A stretch of DNA of 64,000 nucleotides from Thermodesulfobacteriota bacterium (GTDB lineage Bacteria > Desulfobacterota_D > UBA1144 > Nemesobacterales > UBA2774). The position numbers and the translations under genes are program-made. The notes beneath the pieces are model-generated. The model ran no database searches and was not told where the DNA came from. It saw only the letters and a program-made list of their open reading frames with translations. Below are positions 1 through 8,629 of this stretch, piece by piece (position 1 is the stretch's first letter; each line of letters opens with the position of its first letter). The stretch lies in assembly GCA_040754335.1 (NCBI GenBank), contig JBFMCV010000007.1, forward strand, positions 62,001 to 126,000. Reading direction: 5' to 3'.

Positions 1-47
1 TCACCGCTCTCTCCTTCCCTGTCGACTACGAAAAATTTTCGCACCAT
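1..47 (-). CDS. Possible 5' end of an unidentified gene (truncated by window)
   Basis: An ATG on the minus strand at 47 opens a frame of 15 codons (MVRKFFVVDREGESG) that runs off the window without a stop. It lies 52 bases downstream of, and in the same direction as, the MshEN/receiver gene, which fits a second gene of the same operon. Only a weak purine-rich stretch precedes the ATG. Too little is visible to name a family. Confidence 0.3.
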   Translation of the reverse strand, partial: MVRKFFVVDREGESG

Positions 48-99
48 GTTAACTTATCCCGGCACCGCTCACGTATTCTCCGAAATATGACAAATTCCC

Positions 100-1551
100 T
101 CATCCGGCATACTTCTCAACTGCCCCGACGAGGTCGGCCGACCCGAAGGGCTTCGTAATAAGGTCGCTCGCCCCCGCCATCTTTATCTTCATCTTATCCA
201 GGACCCCGGCTTTCCCCGAGAGCATCACGACCGGCACTTCCTTCGTTAGGCCGTGACTCTTGATCACCTTGCAGAGCTGGTAACCGTCCATGTGGGGAAG
301 CCTGATATCGACGAATACCAGGTCGGGGATAGCTTCGTTGAGCCTGGCCAGGGCCTGCATACCGTCACTTGCCGAAACCACCTTATACCCGGCACGTTCA
401 AGGCTTATCCTCATGATCTTCCTGACCGTCGGACTGACGTCTACTATAAGGACCGAGCCCCTGTTTTCCTTCATCCTGTTATCATGCCCATCAGGCTCGG
501 CACCGTTCATTGAGTGCGCTGCCTGGGAGGGTTCTTCATGCGAAGGAGAATAACCGTCCCCGCTCGAACGCCGGTCTGATTCACCGGACGGTTCGAATGC
601 TCTGTCCGGAACCCGTTCGGAACCGACCGGCTCCCGGGCGCTTTCCCCGGTGCTTTCATTTGACTGAGCGTCCGGGTGCGGATCGGGATTCTCCATATCA
701 ACGCCGTCAAGCACATTATCCGTGAGTAATCCGGGGCCGTTGTTGCTGCCGTTATCTTCCGCAAACGGACCTGCTTCAAGCGGCGGGCTTTCAAGCCCTC
801 CTGAGCCCGACTGAGCGGCGTTCACGTCGGTATCCTCTTCGCTCCCGCTGTTCTCTTCTTCAAACATAAGTCTTTCACCGGCAGGAGAGAATGGTAAATC
901 AGTATCCCCGCCCTTCTCAACCGTGAAGTCGAAAACAAAATCCGGTCCGGGCTTGTTATCTTGTCCGGTATTATCATCGATTGCATTCTGTGCCGGTACT
1001 TCCGTAAAATCCGTTCCGGAACCGAGACCGGGGTTCGAAAGCATTCCTTCCGCATCCGACACATCGTCGACATCTTCATCCGAATCTGGCCCGTCCGCAT
1101 CGTTCTGTCCATAATATTCGGCTAATTTATTTCTGATCGATCTTTCGGAGGCGACGACGGGCTTGATGTTCTTGCCCGTGATAAACCCAAGGTCGTCTAA
1201 CATTAAAATATTCGAGGGGTCGGAGACTGCTATCGTCAGATCAGCGCCATCGACGCTTATGGGAACGAGAAATTTCTCGAGCGCCGTCTCACGGGGAATG
1301 AGCCCGATCACGCTCCGGTCGGTTTCGCAGCCGTCGATATCCATGGACGGGACCCCGTACTCCTTGCTCAGGAATTCGACAAGCTGCTGCTCCTTAACGT
1401 AGCCGAGGGCGGCAAGGGACTCGCCCAGATCGCAGCCGCTCTCTTTACCCGATTCGACAGCTTCCCTTATCTGCTCGAGGCTGACCAAACCTTCCCTGAC
1501 CAGCAATTTTGCCAGATTAGTTCTCACAACGGAGAGATGAGCAATTATCAT
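100..1551 (-). CDS. MshEN-domain protein with C-terminal response-regulator receiver
   Basis: The N-terminal ~140 residues match the MshEN/GspE-N fold found at the front of type II secretion and type IV pilus ATPases (LAKLLVREGLVSLEQI, then LAALGYVKEQQL and a long helical/beta unit), but no ATPase follows. A long acidic Ser/Gly/Asp/Glu-rich linker of roughly 200 residues leads to a CheY-like receiver domain over the last ~120 residues, with phospho-acceptor Asp in LVFVDIRLP and Lys in ITKPFG. The usual acidic pair near the receiver start is altered (VDVSP instead of VDDSP). There is no output domain after the receiver, so it probably acts by protein contact, perhaps with MshEN binding a nucleotide such as c-di-GMP as known for that domain. 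I chose the ATG at 1551; the frame also allows a TTG at 1563. Neither has a clear ribosome binding site. Confidence 0.8.
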   Translation of the reverse strand: MIIAHLSVVRTNLAKLLVREGLVSLEQIREAVESGKESGCDLGESLAALGYVKEQQLVEFLSKEYGVPSMDIDGCETDRSVIGLIPRETALEKFLVPISVDGADLTIAVSDPSNILMLDDLGFITGKNIKPVVASERSIRNKLAEYYGQNDADGPDSDEDVDDVSDAEGMLSNPGLGSGTDFTEVPAQNAIDDNTGQDNKPGPDFVFDFTVEKGGDTDLPFSPAGERLMFEEENSGSEEDTDVNAAQSGSGGLESPPLEAGPFAEDNGSNNGPGLLTDNVLDGVDMENPDPHPDAQSNESTGESAREPVGSERVPDRAFEPSGESDRRSSGDGYSPSHEEPSQAAHSMNGAEPDGHDNRMKENRGSVLIVDVSPTVRKIMRISLERAGYKVVSASDGMQALARLNEAIPDLVFVDIRLPHMDGYQLCKVIKSHGLTKEVPVVMLSGKAGVLDKMKIKMAGASDLITKPFGSADLVGAVEKYAG

Positions 1552-1601
1552 GCCACTGCGCAAAAAGGGAGCGATGTTTTATAACATACTGTAATTATTG
1601 C

Positions 1602-1610
1602 ATTATACCA
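1602..1610 (-). promoter_or_regulatory. Extended -10 promoter for the MshEN/receiver gene
   Basis: Reading the minus strand, TGGTATAAT is a perfect extended -10 (TGnTATAAT). It lies about 50 bases upstream of the ATG at 1551. No good -35 box is visible, as is usual for extended -10 promoters. Confidence 0.5.
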
Positions 1611-1995
1611 CCCACAAACCCGCTCTATATACCTAACAAAAGCTGACAAAAAACGTCAATAATATGAAATCAATGCGCAGTTGACACCCGTACGGTGCGC
1701 CTGGTACGGGAAGTGAAACCTTCTCCTTTTCTAAGGGGGAGGGGAAATATGCATCCTTCGGCAGGCTCACGTCTACGCTGAAGCTTAGCCGGGCAGGCAG
1801 GATGAACGTCGCAGCCGGAACCCTCTCCAGCGTGCAGGAAGATTCAGTATGGACTCCTGTTGCAATGGACGGCAGACACAATTTATCGGTGGAGTTTCAT
1901 AAACACTCGGGGAATGTTTAATTTTTAGAATGCTTTGCTTAAGTTTTAGGCACTTTTAATTTGGGACTTCTCTTATAAGCCCCTTTTATCATTGA
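1611..1995. repeat. Non-coding divergent region with a C-rich/G-rich palindrome
   Basis: About 390 bases between two divergent genes. At about 1729-1754 there is a degenerate copy of the CCCTT...AAGGGGGAGGGG palindrome that recurs in other islands of this window. The remainder shows no gene I can support; the 82-codon frames here have no family resemblance and no ribosome binding site. Confidence 0.5.
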
Positions 1996-2398
<403 letters not shown>

Positions 2399-2445
2399 TT
2401 CACTGAAACTTAAAAATATAGAACCATAGGAGGAGCAGTAAGAAC

Positions 2446-3912
2446 ATGCCCACAGCAATAAAGTCCAAGAGCAAAGGAGGATCGGAGGAGATGCTTCCCA
2501 AGAAGCCCTCTGATGTGTTGAAGATAATTAAGGATCACAGCATAGAGGTCATAGACCTGCGTTTTCTCGATTTCGTTGGTATGTGGCAGCATTTCAGCGT
2601 ACCAGCGCACGTGTTCGAGCTCGGCACGTTTGAAGAAGGTCTCGGATTCGACGGATCGAGCATAAGAGGATGGCAGTCGATCCACGCAAGCGACATGCTT
2701 GTAATCCCGGACCCCGAAACGGCCAGAATCGATCCGTTCATGACACACCCTACACTGGCGATAATATGCGACATAGTGGACCCGATCACGCGCGAGCCCT
2801 ATTCCCGCGACCCCCGCAACATAGCGAAAAAGGCCGCGGCCTATCTGAAGAGCACCGGCATCGGAGACACGGCGTTTTTCGGACCGGAGCTCGAGTTCTT
2901 CATCTTCGACGACGTAAGATACGACCAGACCTCGAACACAGGCTATTATTTCGTGGACTCGATCGAAGGCATATGGAACTCCGGCAGGGACGAGAACCCG
3001 AACCTCGGCTATAAACCGAGACACAAGGAAGGGTATTTCCCGACGCCGCCCTCGGACACGTTCCAGGACATGCGCTCGGAAATGGTCAGGGAGCTCGAGA
3101 AGCTCGGAATCGAGATAGAAGCTCACCATCACGAAGTCGCCACGGCCGGACAGTGTGAAATCGACATGAGGTTCTCTCCGATCGTGCAGATGGGCGACCA
3201 GATGATGTGGTATAAGTACGTACTCAGAAACGTAGCGAAGAAGTACGGAAGGACGGTCACGTTCATGCCGAAGCCCCTTTTCGAAGACAACGGCTCGGGC
3301 ATGCACGTCCACCAGTCCATATGGAAGAAGGACAAGCCGCTCTTCGCAGGTAACGGCTACGCCGGAATGAGCGACCTCGCGATGAACTACATTGGCGGCA
3401 TCCTTAAGCACGCAAGAGCATTATGCGCCTTCACGAACCCGACAACGAACTCGTACAGGAGGCTCGTCCCGGGATTCGAGGCCCCGGTAAACCTGGCATA
3501 TTCAGCAAGGAACAGGAGCGCCGCAATAAGGATCCCGATGTACTCGCCGAGCCCCAAGGCCAAGAGGCTCGAGTGCAGGTTCCCGGACCCCTCATGCAAC
3601 GGCTATCTCGCGTTCTCAGCGATGCTGATGGCGGGACTCGACGGCATTGAGAAGAAGCTCAGCCCCGGCGAGCCGCTCGATAAGGACATATACGCGCTCG
3701 GCCCTGAGGAATTGGCGGGCATACCGAACGTTCCCGGATCGCTCGAAGACGCGCTCAAGGCGCTCGAAGCCGACCACGAGTTCCTCATGAAGGGAGACGT
3801 ATTCACCGAAGACGTTATCGAGACCTGGATCGAGTACAAGACCGACAAGGAAGTAAACCCTGTGAAGCTGAGACCCGTCCCGTACGAGTTCAAGCTTTAC
3901 TTCGACGTGTAA
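2446..3912 (+). CDS. glnA: Glutamine synthetase, type I
   Basis: Catalyses ATP-dependent ligation of ammonia to glutamate in the cytoplasm as a dodecamer. The 488 codons cover the beta-grasp domain ([26 protein letters not shown]), the catalytic barrel ([54 protein letters not shown]) and the C-terminus. Tyr416 in DIYALGPEE sits where GSI-beta enzymes are adenylylated, so covalent regulation is plausible; no adenylyltransferase gene is in the window. Two starts are possible. The ATG at 2446 has AGGAGGAGC upstream. The ATG at 2491 has AAAGGAGG 8 bases upstream and gives 473 residues, closer to the ~470 typical for the family. Operon with glnB, followed by a strong terminator. Confidence 0.98.
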   Translation: MPTAIKSKSKGGSEEMLPKKPSDVLKIIKDHSIEVIDLRFLDFVGMWQHFSVPAHVFELGTFEEGLGFDGSSIRGWQSIHASDMLVIPDPETARIDPFMTHPTLAIICDIVDPITREPYSRDPRNIAKKAAAYLKSTGIGDTAFFGPELEFFIFDDVRYDQTSNTGYYFVDSIEGIWNSGRDENPNLGYKPRHKEGYFPTPPSDTFQDMRSEMVRELEKLGIEIEAHHHEVATAGQCEIDMRFSPIVQMGDQMMWYKYVLRNVAKKYGRTVTFMPKPLFEDNGSGMHVHQSIWKKDKPLFAGNGYAGMSDLAMNYIGGILKHARALCAFTNPTTNSYRRLVPGFEAPVNLAYSARNRSAAIRIPMYSPSPKAKRLECRFPDPSCNGYLAFSAMLMAGLDGIEKKLSPGEPLDKDIYALGPEELAGIPNVPGSLEDALKALEADHEFLMKGDVFTEDVIETWIEYKTDKEVNPVKLRPVPYEFKLYFDV

Positions 3913-3946
3913 ACAAACCGCCCTTACGGCGCAGTGAAGACTTGAA

Positions 3947-3981
3947 GGCGGCGGCCCTCGTCGGGCCCGCCGCCTTTTTTT
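3947..3981 (+). terminator. Rho-independent terminator after glnA
   Basis: GGCGGCGG at 3947-3954 pairs with CCGCCGCC at 3967-3974 around a 12-base loop and is followed directly by seven T. It lies 35 bases after the glnA stop and would end the glnB-glnA transcript. Confidence 0.9.
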
Positions 3982-4519
3982 ATGCCCCTCCATTGACGAA
4001 TTCTCGCGTTGTTTCTGTCAGTGCAGAGTATCGTACGCCTGCGAGACCTTGGACTTATCTCAGGACAGGCGTACATTCGGCTTCGCACAGCTACGCCGGA
4101 CGAGCAGTGCGAGCGGGTTTGGTTAGATGGATGAATGAAAGGAAATAAGGAATCGCGGCTGAAAGCCGCTCCTACATTTTATTAGAAGATGAGATTGCTA
4201 CGGCTCAATCCGGTTTGGCGTTGTGACGCTGTGAAAAGTCGGACCCTCGCAAAAAAAGAAGCTATATTATCCTTCTTTTCCTTGATGAAAAGAAGCAAAA
4301 ATCAACCGACAGAACATAATTTGCTAAAAAAATCCTGCGTTTAATCTAAAATCTTTCAATAGAAAGCTGAAAGATTTTTTTACGCTTAAACACGCGATTT
4401 TCTTAACGCAAATTCTGTAATGTCGGGGAATATAGACCCACTACATTTCGTGCGATCACGGAAACAGCTCCGACCGGCAACTTATTACTAAGTTTCGCCG
4501 GAGAGAAATCGTGCCCGTT
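3982..4519. repeat. Convergent intergenic island with dispersed repeats
   Basis: About 540 bases between the converging glnA and nuoL 3' ends. It holds fragments of repeats seen elsewhere in the window: a CTCAGGACAGGCGTACAT stretch near 4054, a GAGCGGGTTTGGTTAG stretch near 4110, a REP-like element at 4153-4175, and AATTCTGTAATGTCGGGGAA near 4410, which recurs at 19022. No gene is supported, and no nuoM or nuoN remnant is visible after nuoL. Confidence 0.6.
4153..4175 (-). repeat. REP-like element, copy 1
   Basis: Plus-strand GCGGCTGAAAGCCGC (6-bp stem, GAA loop) followed by TCCTAC. On the minus strand it starts with GTAG, the tetranucleotide typical of REP elements mobilised by RAYT-type transposases. 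It differs from the other four copies by one loop base. Confidence 0.7.
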
Positions 4520-6496
4520 TCAAAAGCTCTGCCAGATGATTATGAACACGAGGATCGCGAAAGCCCCTATGGCCATGAGCGTCGCGTAGCTGCGGAGCAC
4601 CCCGCTCTGAGCGGCCTGAAGGGTGAGAGCCATGTCTTTCAGAATATCCGCGACCCCGTTCACGGCCCCGTCTATGAACCTCAGATCGAATTTCGCGGCC
4701 TGCTCGGAAAGGTACCTGAAAGGCTCGACGAATACATAGTTATACAGCTCGTCCACGTACCACTTGTGGAGGGATCCCTCGTACAGAGGCTCTATAGATT
4801 TACTGGAAGCGATCTTTTCGGGAAGGGACGGCTTGAAATAGTAAAGATAGCAAGCAGCAACTATGCCGACTGCGGCGGCCGATATAGTAAGCACTATCAG
4901 CGCCGTATGACTGAGCAGATGATGCCCGGCCGAGATAAAGTTATCCATTGTAATCGATGAGGAAACGAACTTGTCGAAGAGGTTCGATTCGTGTATACCG
5001 ACGAGCTCTCCCATGAATTCGGGGACGCCCATATATCCGCCCACTATCGAAAGGAACGCCAGCACCATGAGCGGGACAGTCATGGTCGGGGGCGACTCGT
5101 GTATATGGTCCCTGACCTCGTCGGAGACCCTGGATTTCCCTTCGAACGTGAGGAGGTAGAGCCTGCCCATATAGACTGCAGTAAGAATCGCGGTAACGAG
5201 GCCGATCAGCCAGTGTATCGAATAGCCCCGGTCGTACACAGTGCCGAGTATGGCGTCCTTGCTGAAAAAGCCAGCGAAGAAGGGAATGCCCGCTATCGCC
5301 AGCGTGCCTATGAGGAACGTTATAGCAGTCAGCGGGATGAATTTCCTGAGCCCGCCCATGTGTCTTATATCCTGCTCGCCCGAGAGCGCATGTATGACGC
5401 TCCCAGACCCCAGGAAGAGGAGGGCCTTGAAGAATGCGTGGGTAACGAGATGAAAGAGACCGGCCGTATACGCGCCGACGCCTATGCCCATGAACATGTA
5501 GCCGAGCTGGCTGATCGTGGAATAGGCGAGCACCTTTTTTATGTCGTTCTGAGTTACGGCGATCGTTGCCGCGAGGAATGAGGTCAATGCAGCAACGGTG
5601 ACCACGACCATCTGTGCCGTGGGCGACTGGGAATAGATTACGCTGCACCTGGCTATCATGTAGGCGCCTGCGGTGACCATGGTGGCCGCATGTATGAGAG
5701 CGCTCACCGGCGTGGGGCCCGCCATGGCATCGGGCAGCCATACATATAACGGTATCTGCGCGGATTTGCCGACCGCACCCACGAAGAGGAGGAGGGCGAT
5801 GACAGTGATAACGGCTGAGGGGACTGCGCTCATGAAAGCAGGGTCTGACGCCTTTCCGAACACGTCCTGGTAGTTGACGGAGCCGAATACGAAGAATATG
5901 AGGAAGATTCCCAAAATAAACCCGAAGTCCCCTATCCTGTTCACGATAAAGGCTTTTCTGCCGGCATCGGCGTTATCCGGGTTCTCGTACCAGAAACCTA
6001 TGAGGAGGTATGATGCGAGGCCAACCCCTTCCCAGCCTACGAACATGAGGGGGAAGCTGTCGCCGAGGACGAGGGTGAGCATAAAAAAGATGAAAATATT
6101 AAGGTAAGTGAAATACTTCGAATAAGCCTTGTCGTGGTGCATGTATCCGACCGAATAGAGGTGTATCAGGAACCCGACCCACGTGACTATGAGAGCCATT
6201 ACGCAGGAGAGCGTATCGAAGAGGAGCTCGAAGCTCACGGTAAAACCGCCCGAGGGTATCCATACGAAGAGGTTCTGTATTATCTCCCGGCGTGTCGGCT
6301 CTAAAGACAGGAGCTTGAAAAAGAGCGCGGATGAAATGAGGGCGGATACGAGAACGACGCCGCACCCGACAACACTCACAATCGTTTTTTCAGTGTGCTC
6401 GTCCCTGCCGAGGTATTTCTTCCAGAAACCCGAAGCAAAGAAGAGGCCGTTTACGGCCGCGCCCAATAGAGGGATGAGAATAATCCAGACTATCAT
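4520..6496 (-). CDS. nuoL: NADH-quinone oxidoreductase subunit L
   Basis: The large antiporter-like membrane subunit of complex I, which takes part in proton pumping in the cytoplasmic membrane. The 658 residues are the expected length, with about 14-16 hydrophobic segments, the proton-channel core (DTLSCVMALIVTWVGFLIH, MFVGWEGVGLASYLLIGFW, TPVSALIHAATMVTAGAYMI, KKVLAYSTISQLGYMFMG, THAFFKALLFLGSGSVIHAL) and the long amphipathic C-terminal helix region ending in a last membrane helix. It starts 6 bases after the nuoK stop, so it is cotranscribed with nuoJ and nuoK. Unusually, nuoM and nuoN do not follow; the gene is last in the block and meets glnA tail to tail. MrpA-type antiporters are related, but the nuoJK neighbours decide for NuoL. 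Confidence 0.96.
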   Translation of the reverse strand: MIVWIILIPLLGAAVNGLFFASGFWKKYLGRDEHTEKTIVSVVGCGVVLVSALISSALFFKLLSLEPTRREIIQNLFVWIPSGGFTVSFELLFDTLSCVMALIVTWVGFLIHLYSVGYMHHDKAYSKYFTYLNIFIFFMLTLVLGDSFPLMFVGWEGVGLASYLLIGFWYENPDNADAGRKAFIVNRIGDFGFILGIFLIFFVFGSVNYQDVFGKASDPAFMSAVPSAVITVIALLLFVGAVGKSAQIPLYVWLPDAMAGPTPVSALIHAATMVTAGAYMIARCSVIYSQSPTAQMVVVTVAALTSFLAATIAVTQNDIKKVLAYSTISQLGYMFMGIGVGAYTAGLFHLVTHAFFKALLFLGSGSVIHALSGEQDIRHMGGLRKFIPLTAITFLIGTLAIAGIPFFAGFFSKDAILGTVYDRGYSIHWLIGLVTAILTAVYMGRLYLLTFEGKSRVSDEVRDHIHESPPTMTVPLMVLAFLSIVGGYMGVPEFMGELVGIHESNLFDKFVSSSITMDNFISAGHHLLSHTALIVLTISAAAVGIVAACYLYYFKPSLPEKIASSKSIEPLYEGSLHKWYVDELYNYVFVEPFRYLSEQAAKFDLRFIDGAVNGVADILKDMALTLQAAQSGVLRSYATLMAIGAFAILVFIIIWQSF

Positions 6497-6502
6497 CAGA
6501 TT

Positions 6503-6808
6503 CTAACCTTTCAGTATCTTCAAAATATCGACGTCGAGTGTCTCCCTGTGCGCATAAACGGCGACGACCAGGGCGAGCCCGACCGCAACTTCGGCCGCAG
6601 CGACGGTTATGGACATTATCATGAACACCTGTCCCGTCATGTCGTTATGAGCACGTGAGAACGCGACGAAAGCGAGGTTCGCGGAATTGAGCATCAGCTC
6701 GAGCGACATAAGGACAACGATGAGGTTCCTCCTCGCAATCACGCCATAAGCCCCGATGACGAACAAAATCGCGCTCAAGACGAAATAATGCTCGAGAGAA
6801 ACGCCCAT
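6503..6808 (-). CDS. nuoK: NADH-quinone oxidoreductase subunit K
   Basis: A 101-residue membrane subunit of complex I with three hydrophobic helices, the standard size. The motifs YGVIARRNLIVVLMSLELMLNSANL and the Glu in the second helix (AAAEVAVGLALVV), both important for proton transfer in the E-channel region, are conserved. The stop of nuoJ lies one base upstream of its ATG, so translation is probably coupled, and nuoL follows after 6 bases. Confidence 0.96.
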   Translation of the reverse strand: MGVSLEHYFVLSAILFVIGAYGVIARRNLIVVLMSLELMLNSANLAFVAFSRAHNDMTGQVFMIMSITVAAAEVAVGLALVVAVYAHRETLDVDILKILKG

Positions 6809-6809
6809 A

Positions 6810-7319
6810 TCAGCTCTCCCTCCTCTTCGCTATGGCGACTACGCCGATTATCGCGGCCACTATCAGAACGGATGTAAGCTCGAAGGGCAGGAGATAATCG
6901 GTGAACAGGAGCCTGCCGACGCCTTCGACAGTGCCGAACCCCTCCGTGGGCGCGGCAGGCGCGCCCGACTGGGAAAAGGCTCTATTGAACCCCATGCTGG
7001 CGAAATATCCCGTGAACAGAATCACTACGAGGAAGACGCTTACCTTAAAAGCCATATTCCGGGCGTCGAAACTGAGCGCTTCCGGCCTCAGGTTCAGAAA
7101 CATGACGGTAAAGAGGAACAGAACCATTATAGCGCCCGCATAAACGAGTATCTGTATGGCCGCCACGAAATGGGCCAGGAGGAGGACGAAGAGCACGGCT
7201 GTGGAAAAGAGCGTCAACACGAGCGACACGGCGCTCGAGACCGGGTTTTTGTGCGTTATTACGAGAAGGGCCCCTGCAACCGAGAGGGCCGCGAACACAT
7301 AGAATACTACCGTTTCCAA
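6810..7319 (-). CDS. nuoJ: NADH-quinone oxidoreductase subunit J
   Basis: A membrane subunit of complex I with five predicted helices, including the pi-bulge helix segment QILVYAGAIMVLFLFTVMFLN that is diagnostic of NuoJ. I place the start at the TTG at 7319 (169 residues; METVVFYVFAALSV, like known NuoJ N-termini). It has GGGAGG about 9 bases upstream, whereas the TTG at 7349 would add ten residues that read through this ribosome binding site. First gene of nuoJKL. The genes for the hydrophilic arm and for NuoA, H, I, M and N are not adjacent, so the remaining subunits must be encoded elsewhere. Confidence 0.92.
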   Translation of the reverse strand: METVVFYVFAALSVAGALLVITHKNPVSSAVSLVLTLFSTAVLFVLLLAHFVAAIQILVYAGAIMVLFLFTVMFLNLRPEALSFDARNMAFKVSVFLVVILFTGYFASMGFNRAFSQSGAPAAPTEGFGTVEGVGRLLFTDYLLPFELTSVLIVAAIIGVVAIAKRRES

Positions 7320-7494
7320 ACCGTAAAAACCTCCCGGATATGAAGACAAACAAGCTGTTTAAGAGGTGAATGAATTATATTTGAGATAGCGGGATAGTCA
7401 AACCTGTCGGTTGAGGGAATGACAGAAATGCACTCCTCACCCTTACTCTGAAACAAGTTCAGGGCAACTCCTCTCTCACGGTCAAAGAAAACCA

Positions 7495-7534
7495 AAATCC
7501 ACCCTAACCCTCCTTTACGAAAGGAGGGAATTAA
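7495..7534. repeat. C-rich/G-rich palindrome
   Basis: AATCCACCCTAACC leads into CCCTCCTTT-ACG-AAAGGAGGG, a perfect 9-bp stem, then AATTAA. It belongs to a family with copies near 1729, 13871, 18385, 57017, 57361, 57478 and 61271. The stem changes between copies while staying paired. Confidence 0.65.
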
Positions 7535-7686
7535 AAGAAAAAGCAAACGATAGATTTCCCCCGGTTTGTTTTCTGCAGCTGAGAAGTGGTGTGGAAGTGG
7601 CAAATTCGTAATTAACCGAGGGCGTCCTGCTTCTCGCTCGCTCGAAGCAGTGGTCGAAATGACATGCAGTGTTGGTGCCCGGACGG

Positions 7687-7709
7687 TCGCGGCTGGAAGC
7701 CGCTCCTAC
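7687..7709 (-). repeat. REP-like element, copy 2
   Basis: Plus-strand GCGGCTGGAAGCCGC followed by TCCTAC, with a 6-bp stem and GGA loop. Same orientation as the other four copies. Confidence 0.7.
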
Positions 7710-7813
7710 AGACATGATGCAAGATACAGGATGCAGGATTAAAGACAGGATGCAGGATTAAAGAAATGGATTCCCTATAAAGACATTCGGGAATGACAAG
7801 ATAATTGAGGTTA

Positions 7814-8470
7814 TCAGCGGCTTTTTCCGACCCCTATCTTGTCGCAGTACGCCTCCACTGGACAGATGCTGCATTTGGGTGATAAAGGACGGCAGATATA
7901 CTGGCCGAACGCCACGAGCAGGCTGTTGTAGTCTATCCAGTACCTCCTGGGGAGTTTTTTCCTGAGCGCCATTTCGGTCTCATACGGGTTCCTGGTTTCT
8001 ATGTACCCGAGCCTGTTCGAGATCCTGTGGACGTGTGTGTCGACGCATATCCCGTGCTTTCCGTATCCGAGCGTGAGGACGAGGTTAGCCGTCTTTCTGC
8101 CGACGCCTTTAAGCCGCAGCAGCTCTTCGAGGTCGTCGGGCACGCGCGAGCCGTGCCTGTCTATGAGCTCGCGGCATATCCCGCATATGTTCTTCGCTTT
8201 CGTCCTGTAAAAGCCGACCGGATATATAGCTTCCGCAATCTCTTTCTCGCCGAGCGCGAGCATGTCCCGCGGGTTGTCGGCCAGGGCGAAGAGCCTCCTC
8301 GAGGCCTCGGCCGTGGTCTCGTCCTTCGTCCTCAGACTCAGCACCGTGGAGATGAGGACCCTGAAGGGGTCGCGCGAGGTCTCGGCCTCAAGCGTTACCG
8401 CGGGGACGCTCCACTTGGGAAACTCTTTTTTCAATACGCGTATGATTTCGGATATATGACCGGTTTTCAT
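7814..8470 (-). CDS. nth: Endonuclease III (DNA glycosylase/AP lyase)
   Basis: A base-excision repair glycosylase that removes oxidised pyrimidines and nicks the abasic site. The 218 residues contain the helix-hairpin-helix with catalytic Lys (LKGVGRKTANLVL), the catalytic Asp in VDTHVHRISNRLG, and the C-terminal [4Fe-4S] ligands spaced C-X6-C-X2-C-X5-C (CRPLSPKCSICPVEAYC). Full length compared with the ~211-residue E. coli enzyme. It stands alone: a terminator at 8531 separates it from the sigma factor gene upstream. Confidence 0.96.
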   Translation of the reverse strand: MKTGHISEIIRVLKKEFPKWSVPAVTLEAETSRDPFRVLISTVLSLRTKDETTAEASRRLFALADNPRDMLALGEKEIAEAIYPVGFYRTKAKNICGICRELIDRHGSRVPDDLEELLRLKGVGRKTANLVLTLGYGKHGICVDTHVHRISNRLGYIETRNPYETEMALRKKLPRRYWIDYNSLLVAFGQYICRPLSPKCSICPVEAYCDKIGVGKSR

Positions 8471-8530
8471 TCAAGTGCGAATAAATCGATGATACACATG
8501 TTAGGACGGGTAATCCAGACCGGAGGGAAA

Positions 8531-8568
8531 TAAAAAAGGGTGCAGCGCCATATAACTGGATGCACCCC
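8531..8568 (-). terminator. Rho-independent terminator after the sigma factor gene
   Basis: On the minus strand GGGTGCA (8561-8567) pairs with TGCACCC (8538-8544) and is followed by TTTTTT (8537-8532) and a further T-rich tract. It lies 60 bases beyond the stop at 8630 and just upstream of nth. Confidence 0.8.
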
Positions 8569-8629
8569 AATCGGCCTCTCTTCGATTCGAACGGGCAGGC
8601 CGCCGTAAAGCCCGCCCGCTACCTTGTTG

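Larger units (their letters stand above)
7320..7813. repeat. Intergenic island with REP and palindromic repeats
   Basis: About 490 bases between nuoJ and nth without a gene. It contains a C-rich/G-rich palindrome at 7495-7534 (CCCTCCTTT-ACG-AAAGGAGGG, 9-bp stem), a REP-like element at 7687-7709, and a short tandem duplication near 7727-7765 (ACAGGATGCAGGATTAAAG appears twice). The promoter of nuoJKL should lie at its right-hand... left side near 7350-7420, but I see no convincing -35/-10 pair. Confidence 0.5.

Noticed and set aside
2410-3411. 333-codon open frame antisense to glnA
   Set aside because: It is the mirror of a strongly conserved glutamine synthetase gene; the protein is rich in Arg/Val/His without a family pattern and has no ribosome binding site.
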